Shown here: piece by piece, positions 54,040 through 64,000 of the stretch
Position numbering within the stretch: position 1 is the first letter of the stretch
Layout of the letters: each line of letters begins with the position of its first letter
DNA from: Nilaparvata lugens
Lineage: Eukaryota > Arthropoda > Insecta > Hemiptera > Delphacidae
Reading direction: 5' to 3'
Assembly (NCBI RefSeq): GCF_014356525.2
Contig: NC_052504.1
Span: 57,849,137 to 57,913,136, forward strand
Length of the DNA: 64,000 nt
Position numbers and translations under genes: made by a program
Notes under the pieces: generated by a model
Told to the model about the DNA's origin: nothing
The model's input: the letters and a program-made list of their open reading frames with translations, nothing else
Database searches by the model: none

Positions 54040-54230
54040 TTTAATCTCTCTCCGATATTTTTAGATTTCTTTTAATCTTTTTCAATTTTTTTTTATTTAT
54101 TCATTTTTTTACCTTGATGTTGACTTTGGGGGTAAGGAGGACTTTGAATCAATTGATGCGTCATCAATAATGCGCTAAAGACTTATTTTTTTATCCTACT
54201 ACCAACTACCAAGTTCCTGTCCACCACCTG
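54040..54230 (-). repeat. Right arm of the diverged long inverted repeat
   Basis: Mirror of 48470-48620. Ends near the pairing ACCACCTGTGGTGGT at 54224-54238, matching the position of the ACCTTAGGTGGT pairing on the left side. Confidence 0.5.
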
Positions 54231-54239
54231 TGGTGGTCA

Positions 54240-56900
54240 TTTTTGTTGAATGCTCTTTTCATGTACTGTATATAGGGAGTCCTGATGTCCTCGTTCTTCT
54301 AAAACAGTTGTTCCTGTTCAGAAGTCTTATAAAATATAGTAATTAGATGGTCAAAATTACCTTTATATAAGAATAAATAGTCGATTCCCTTCGCCTAGAA
54401 AAAATTGTTTTTCAAATAACTTGATGTACTCAAACTTGTCAAGTTCCATACGTTCCAAGATTTCCTGTCAATATTTTCTATATTTATTTTTCAATTTTCA
54501 CTAAATTTTCTACAATATAATAGATCCCTTTAATCTGGACCGGATTAAACAAAGTGTAGACTACTCTTAGGTTTTTCTCAAACATACTGTGGGATAAGGA
54601 GCACGTTTGCTCAGTATGAGAGCTTAAACTTTATTCTAACATATTTTAGATTGAATCAAGCCATGCATTTATCAATAATTATAATGTGATACAGTCATAG
54701 TTGAAACCAATAACTGTTCCGATTAATTTTAAACTTATAATGATTGTGTAAACAGCTCAAGTGCTGGGTTTCATTACATCATTGATTAGTGTGGATCATC
54801 TAAGTTTAAACGAAAATAGATCAGCTAATGGATAAAATTTGGATAATGGATATTAAAGATGTGGAATATTATAATTAATGTAACCATTACTTCTTGTAAT
54901 CCTAGATTAGCGTTAAACTTTGACTGTGCAGTGTTCATAATTATAACCATGGAATAAAAATAGAGAAGTACCTATGTTTGGTACCATTCTTATCTATGAT
55001 GTAGGCCTGACTCGACTCAGGTGAGATCGATCAATACGGAGTCAGTGCAGTACATTGCTTAGTATACCCAAGTATACCATTTCTAAGTATAATTATAGAC
55101 AATATTGATCCTAGTTGGTGCAACCATGAATACGAATGTTAACTCAAACCTTGACCAGAATAAGGTTTTGCCATAATTGAAAACGTATTTATAGCTGAAA
55201 TTTCTTGAAGAAACTGAATTCCTTGGAAGGTATTTCCCCAGCTACCGCTACTATTATTGCACCGCCTAACTGAGATTGGTTTTTGCTTTTATTTTGTGAT
55301 TGTGTGATCTCTTCTATAATCTGTATTTTTCTGTAAAATAAACTATAATAATAAAAATTTACAATGATATATTTTTGAAGTTGAAATGAAGTCGATCTGT
55401 ACCAGTATAGTAACCAAAATAATTCAGAGAGGATGTTCAAACTCACTCTGACGTTGTTTTTACACGATGTTTGTCGATAGACTAGGGAATAGTAAACTAG
55501 ACTATCCATTGGCACATGCCATGTTATTGTTTTCATGTTCAGAACACTATGATATCAATATTATAATAGCAGCGATAAGCGCTCTAACAATTATTAGTAT
55601 ATCATTCAGTTTGGTTTGGGCAACCTCTTTGCTAATAATAATATAATTTTTTGTGTACATTTAAAATATGTTGCATCAAATAATGATAATATTGGAAAAA
55701 ATCTTATCAATCCAGTTGGTAAGTCTGTCATTCGATTGGTGATAAAGTAAATTGTGTATGGTTTGTAAGTATGCAATAAATAATATAATTGTTGTCAATG
55801 CTTTGTTTATTTAACCTATCAAATCGTGTATATTTATCAAATTCTTTTCTTTGCTCAAGTCATTTCAGCTCTACAAAAATTGACTAGGGTTTATTATTTG
55901 GTTATGCGATAACAAAATAATTTGCATTTCAATGATGCATTATGCATAGAAGGAGCCTCTTACATGAATAAACTTTATTCATTCTCCTCCTTTATTATGA
56001 AATTTGAATTTCATAAAACCGATCCCTGTTGATTTTGGAAGCACCGGTGCAGTAACATATAAAAATAAATTAAATTAGCAGGAGTGTATTCAGTAAATCT
56101 ACAATAATTCCAACTCAGGTACAATTTTATTCAATAAATTGCCTTTACAGCCATGCTTTGACATATTCAACATTAATTTTTGATAATAGTTTTATCTATG
56201 CAATACCGTAACAAAGGAACTCTAAGTCTAAGTAATGCTAGAACATAATAACATAACTTAGTATTTATAATAATTATCAACAAATAAGGTTTAATCAATG
56301 GTTGACAAGAGTAATGAATCGCCAAATAAATTATAATTAACAAGAATTTGTCAGGATTTAACACGAGAAATCCTTCAATTAAATTAAGATACTCTATTAA
56401 AACATTGTGAATATTAATAATTTATTTCGCACATTGATAAATTAATTGCCTAGCTTTGGTTAATCTCTATAATACATCAATTTTGAACGGAATCATAATG
56501 GGGATAATATTCTACCACGATCAAGACATTCTAACACTCAACAACTCACATTAATAATGTTCATTATGCTATTTAATGTTTCCTCAGACATTGTAATAAT
56601 AGTAGTCAAAATATAATCAATTCATTAGAATAGTAGTTCTAAAAAAGTAGGTAATGCAAATGGGATGCCATTCAAGTATTTTGAATGACTGCAGGTTATA
56701 ATGATAGTTAACTTTATTTTGGCATGTAACTTTTCGAAATATATGAAATACGTTTCACGTATAAACGAAATGAACAGATAAAAATATTTTTCATAGAAAA
56801 GTGAAATTCAAGTACCTGGAATTATTGAAGTGATTCTAGTCACCTTCAAACTATACAATTATTACAAAAATATTTCTTTAAAAACCAATTCAAGTTATTA
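54240..56900. other. Noncoding AT-rich DNA, nothing recognised
   Basis: About 2.7 kb with no supported gene, RT motif or clear inverted repeat. It may be intergenic or intron of the - strand PDZ gene's neighbour. Confidence 0.4.
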
Positions 56901-57833
56901 ATCACAGACTTATAAGGCTGTTTTATATTTTCTCTTACTTTATTGACGACTCCGTTGTATAATATTTCGATACATCGTAATAATAGTAACTAAATAGTAG
57001 CCTACTATTAGTAGTTCGCATGCACTTTATAGAGAAAATTTCAAAATATTCTTATAAAAAGATAAAATTTATGAATAAAACAAAAAGTAAATTATTGATA
57101 TAATGGCATCATTTTTGGAAGATTTGTTTTGGTTGTCTTTAACCTGTAGATTTATCAAGAGCAAAAAACAATATTCAAGTATTTTTTATACAAGAATTCT
57201 CTGACAATGAAGGTGCGAGAAAAGCAAAAAGGTAAACGTTTTAGAAAGAGAAAAAACCAAGGTAGGCCTACCTATATGAAAATAAACAGTATTTTCCGAT
57301 TTCCAAAAAATGGTAAATGATTTTGAGAAAATTATACTAAAATACATTGATATTTAGGAGTGTGAGGACCAGGTAACAAACATATATTTATATATATATA
57401 TATATAATACATCCACATTATTTATTATCTTATATAAATATCCAGCATAAAACTAACAAACACACATATTACCCAGTGGCAGTAAATAACATCAAAATAA
57501 ATTAGACCTTCTGACAAGATTTACAATTTCTCTTTTGATTTTTCTGGATTATTTATTTATAACTAGGTACACCAGAATATTATTATTGACTGATAGCCTA
57601 ATAGACGATTTTCATAAGCGTAAAATGTTGACCACAAAAATGAAATGCATTAAAAATAATCAAGTAGTTGATTAGAAGATTTAAACAAAATATTATAGTA
57701 AGAGTAACGAATTACTGTGATTTAAATCTTGTAATTAACGCCAGGATTACGGCGAGTATTGTAATCAATTGATGTGTTTCAGTCAAGTGATTGAATCAGT
57801 TGATAGTGTATATCGTCAATTATTGATAGATTC

Positions 57834-57839
57834 TTTATT
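57834..57839 (-). terminator. Poly(A) signal of the PDZ terminal exon
   Basis: AATAAA on the - strand, about 47 nt past the stop codon. It is preserved in the two other copies (60400-60405 and about 63635-63640). Confidence 0.6.
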
Positions 57840-57885
57840 TTGTTCAATTGATTGACTGGTTTTTATAGTCAATTGATTGTCATTT

Positions 57886-58020
57886 CTAGTCAGATGTTTG
57901 TGTAGAAGTGACTGCCGATGATGGTTTTCTCCAAACAGTGATGCAAATGCTGCCTCGAATTTTTCTCAAAAGATCTATCACCTCGGTGGTACTCATGCCT
58001 TCAACGCTTTCATCGTTCAC
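57886..58020 (-). CDS. PDZ-domain terminal exon, copy A
   Basis: On the - strand an acceptor ATTCATTCCAG (58031-58021) opens 44 codons and TAG. VNDESVEGMSTTEVIDLLRK plus IRGSICITVWRK is the last helix and strand of a PDZ domain (V-N-x-x-S-V-E-G, then the aB helix and the closing strand). A Ser/Thr-rich tail of 12 residues ends in QTSD. PDZ domains bind C-terminal peptides in scaffold proteins. The carboxylate-binding loop (GLGF) must lie in an upstream exon beyond 64000. The parent protein is not identified. Confidence 0.75.
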   Translation of the reverse strand: MNDESVEGMSTTEVIDLLRKIRGSICITVWRKPSSAVTSTQTSD

Positions 58021-58659
58021 CTGGAATGAATAGTATTTATTTTAATCAATGAAATAAAACGAATATGGGACTCATTATTATCATAGTTAACTCCTTCACA
58101 ATAATTGGTAATCGGAACTTTGGGACTATGTGTTTTGGTCAACCTGGGAAGAGAGGGCTTTTGCCACTAAGTCTGGGGTCTCTACCTGCGAGGTTATTAG
58201 CAAGCAATAGTCGGTCTTTTTGACACGTTCGAACGTTTCTGACACTGAATGAAAACCATTTATAGATTCACTTCTAGAATAGTTCTAAGTACTGAGTAGA
58301 TGAACAATTTATTTTTATCACAGAAATAGTTTATTTCCTCCATCCAAACAATATAATAAACTTTCAATAATTTGTTATAAACATTCTCATTTTCTGCTAA
58401 ATTTTATTTTATAATTTCAAATAAAAGTTGTTCGTTATCCATGAAATTAAATGAAAACTAAAAATGCATATATTTCTAATTGAAGTGGCGTTTGTGTTGA
58501 ACAACAATGTCCAACCACCTGTTGACACCTGATTCTACCTACTGTAAGCACGATATGGAAGGCGGGAGAAGCCTCCACCAAATATGTAAGCACGATATGG
58601 AAGGCGGGAGAAGCCTCCACCAAATATGTAAGCAGTGTGAGGACCAGGTAACAAACATA

Positions 58660-60072
<1,413 letters not shown>

Positions 60073-60451
60073 CCTTCTGACAAGATTTACAATTTCTCTT
60101 TTGATTTTTCTGGATTATTTATTTATAACTAGGTACACCAGAATATTATTATTGACTGATAGCCTAATAGACGATTTTCATAAGCGTAAAATGTTGACCA
60201 CAAAAATGAAATGCATTAAAAATAATCAAGTAGTTGATTAGAAGATTTAAACAAAATATTATAGTAAGAGTAACGAATTACTGTGATTTAAATCTTGTAA
60301 TTAACGCCAGGATTACGGCGAGTATTGTAATCAATTGATGTGTTTCAGTCAAGTGATTGAATCAGTTGATAGTGTATATCGTCAATTATTGATAGATTCT
60401 TTATTTTGTTCAATTGATTGACTGGTTTTTATAGTCAATTGATTGTCATTT

Positions 60452-60586
60452 CTAGTCAGATGTTTGTGTAGAAGTGACTGCCGATGATGGTTTTCTCCAA
60501 ACAGTGATGCAAATGCTGCCTCGAATTTTTCTCAAAAGATCTATCACCTCGGTGGTACTCATGCCTTCAACGCTTTCATCGTTCAC
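60452..60586 (-). CDS. PDZ-domain terminal exon, copy B
   Basis: Same length, acceptor, stop and coding sequence as copy A at offset 2566, with no disabling change. It could serve as an alternative last exon of the same gene with an identical product, or be an unused copy. Confidence 0.7.
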   Translation of the reverse strand: MNDESVEGMSTTEVIDLLRKIRGSICITVWRKPSSAVTSTQTSD

Positions 60587-61111
60587 CTGGAATGAATAGT
60601 ATTTATTTTAATCAATGAAATAAAACGAACATGGGACTCATTATTATCATAGTTAACTCCTTCACAATAATTGGTAATCGGAACTTTGGGACTATGTGTT
60701 TTGGTCAACCTGGGAAGAGAGGGCTTTTGCCACTAAGTCTGGGGTCTCTACCTGCGAGGTTATTAGCAAGCAATAGTCGGTCTTTTTGACACGTTCGAAC
60801 GTTTCTGACACTGAATGAAAACCATTTATAGATTCACTTCTAGAATAGTTCTAAGTACTGAGTAGATGAACAATTTATTTTTATCACAGAAATAGTTTAT
60901 TTCCTCCATCCAAACAATATAATAAACTTTCAATAATTTGTTATAAACATTCTCATTTTCTGCTAAATTTTATTTTATAATTTCAAATAAAAGTTGTTCG
61001 TTATCCGTGAAATTAAATGAAAACTAAAAATGCATATATTTCTAATTGAAGTGGCGTTTGTGTTGAACAACAATGTCCAACCACCTGTTGACACCTGATT
61101 CTACCTACTGT

Positions 61112-61569
61112 AAGCACGATATGGAAGGCGGGAGAAGCCTCCACCAAATATGTAAGCACGATATGGAAGGCGGGAGAAGCCTCCACCAAATATGTAAGCA
61201 CGATATGGAAGGCGGGAGAAGCCTCCACCAATATGTAAGCACGATATGGAAGGCGGGAGAAGCCTCCACCAAATATGTAAGCACGATATGGAAGGCGGGA
61301 GAAGCCTCCACCAAATATGTAAGCACGATATGGAAGGCGGGAGAAGCCTCCACCAAATATGTAAGCACGATATGGAAGGCGGGAGAAGCCTCCACCAAAT
61401 ATGTAAGCACGATATGGAAGCGGGAGAAGCCTCCACCAAATATGTAAGCACGATATGGAAGGCGGGAGAAGCCTCCACCAAATATGTAAGCACGATATGG
61501 AAGGCGGGAGAAGCCTCCACCAAATATGTAAGCACGATATGGAAGGCGGGAGAAGCCTCCACCAAATAT
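61112..61569. repeat. 42-bp minisatellite, 11 units
   Basis: Unit AAGCACGATATGGAAGGCGG then GAGAAGCCTCCACCAAATATGT. Two units carry a 1-bp deletion (near 61232 and 61419); the rest are identical. GGAG-AAGC-CTCC inside each unit can form a small hairpin. Open frames across the array are artefacts. Units have no unique spacers, so it is not CRISPR. Confidence 0.95.
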
Positions 61570-62042
61570 CACAGACTTATAAGGCTGTTTTATATTTCTC
61601 TTACTTTATTGACGACTCCGTTGTATAATATTTCGATACATCGTAATAATAGTAACTAAATAGTAGCCTACTATTAGTAGTTCGCATGCACTTTATAGAG
61701 AAAATTTCAAAATATTCTTATAAAAAGATAAAATTTATGAATAAAACAAAAAATAAATTATTGATATAATGGCATCATTTTTGGAAGATTTGTTTTGGTT
61801 GTCTTTAACCTGTAGATTTATCAAGAGCAAAAAACAATATTCAAGTATTTTTATACAAGAATTCTCTGACAATGAAGGTGCGAGAAAAGCAAAAAGGTAA
61901 ACGTTTTAGAAAGAGAAAAAACCAAGGTAGGCTACCTATATGAAAATAAACAGTATTTTCCGATTTCCAAAAAATGGTAAATGATTTTGAGAAAATTATA
62001 CTAAAATACATTGATATTTAGGAGTGTGAGGACCAGGTAACA

Positions 62043-63530
<1,488 letters not shown>

Positions 63531-63686
63531 TGTAATTAACGCCAGGATTACGGCGAGTATTGTAATCAATTGATGTGTTTCAGTCAAGTGATTGAATCAG
63601 TTGATAGTGTATATCGTCAATTATTGATAGATTCTTTATTTTGTTCAATTGATTGACTGGTTTTTATAGTCAATTGATTGTCATTT

Positions 63687-63821
63687 CTAGTCAGATGTTT
63701 GTGTAGAAGTGACTGCCGATGATGGTTTTCTCCAAACAGTGATGCAAATGCTGCCTCGAATTTTTCTCAAAAGATCTATCACCTCGGTGGTACTCATGCC
63801 TTCAACGCTTTCATCGTTCAC
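63687..63821 (-). CDS. PDZ-domain terminal exon, copy C
   Basis: Intact third copy with the same acceptor and stop (offset 3235 from copy B). Being nearest to the upstream exons beyond the window (gene reads leftward), this copy is the one most likely to be spliced first. Confidence 0.7.
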   Translation of the reverse strand: MNDESVEGMSTTEVIDLLRKIRGSICITVWRKPSSAVTSTQTSD

Positions 63822-64000
63822 CTGGAATGAATAGTATTTAATTTAATCAATGAAATAAAACGAACATGGGACTCATTATTATCATAGTTAACTCCTTCAC
63901 AATAATTGGTAATCGGAACTTTGGGACTATGTGTTTTGGTCAACCTAGGAAGAGAGGGCTTTTGCCACTAAGTCTGGGGTCTCTACCTGCGAGGTTATTA

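Larger units (their letters stand above)
56901..58634. repeat. Tandem segmental duplication, unit A
   Basis: Order: ATCACAGACTTATAAGGC (56901), GTGTGAGGACCAGGTAAC (57360), a short (TA)n of about 20 bp (57385-57406) followed by unit-specific DNA to 57500, ATTAGACCTTCTGAC (57501), PDZ exon (57886-58020), then two 42-bp minisatellite units (58546-58629). This unit looks ancestral, because its TA run is short and the DNA between it and ATTAGACC is kept. Confidence 0.9.

Noticed and set aside
61112..61569. CRISPR-like repeat array
   Set aside because: Units are contiguous with no unique spacers, no cas genes are present, and the genome is eukaryotic.
61073..61659. Overlapping 120-155 aa frames on both strands
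   Set aside because: Artefacts of the 42-bp minisatellite: 42 is divisible by 3, so stop-free frames repeat.

Overview
The window is eukaryotic and most likely from an insect, probably a hemipteran such as a planthopper (inference). The evidence is AT-rich DNA, genes split by introns with GT..AG borders, (TTAGG)n-type repeat words, and dense insect-style retroelements, inverted-repeat elements and microsatellites. No bacterial-type operons, rRNA genes or CRISPR arrays were seen.

Host genes are few. (1) The last coding exon of an unidentified + strand gene lies at 779-1054. (2) A complete five-exon gene for the ER tail-anchored ubiquitin-conjugating enzyme UBE2J1 (Ubc6 family) spans 27358-48007 on the + strand. 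It encodes 277 aa with catalytic Cys93 and a C-terminal membrane anchor, and its 1.6 to 9.8 kb introns are packed with transposon debris. (3) At the right edge is a - strand terminal exon that completes a PDZ domain. It is present three times (57886-58020, 60452-60586, 63687-63821) inside a tandem segmental duplication that also carries a 42-bp minisatellite and two (AT)n arrays of about 1.4 and 1.5 kb.

The rest is mobile DNA. 1.6-3.0 kb: small foldback elements. 3.0-10.9 kb: an APE-type non-LTR retrotransposon split by a 4,825-bp inverted-repeat element (4465-9289) with TA target duplications. That nested element carries decayed - strand genes, one resembling a protein family found beside polinton-like DNA polymerases, plus tRNA-like promoter modules and several internal repeats. 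11.1-16.1 kb: a CR1-like non-LTR element with an intact esterase ORF1 and a dead ORF2. 17.5-18.5 kb: a truncated RT. 18.7-23.3 kb: an LTR retrotransposon with only gag and protease, carrying a composite right LTR that runs into a reverse-complement tRNA-Glu fragment including CCA. 24.1-26.0 kb: a 1,866-bp P-element-like transposon with a perfect 8-bp target duplication and a THAP start. UBE2J1 introns: at least five further non-LTR fragments and several inverted-repeat elements. 48.4-54.3 kb: nested inverted repeats enclosing three non-LTR fragments on both strands.

The likeliest undescribed items are the 4.8-kb TIR element with its virus-like cargo, the LTR-tRNA junction, and the triplicated PDZ terminal exon with its expanding satellites.
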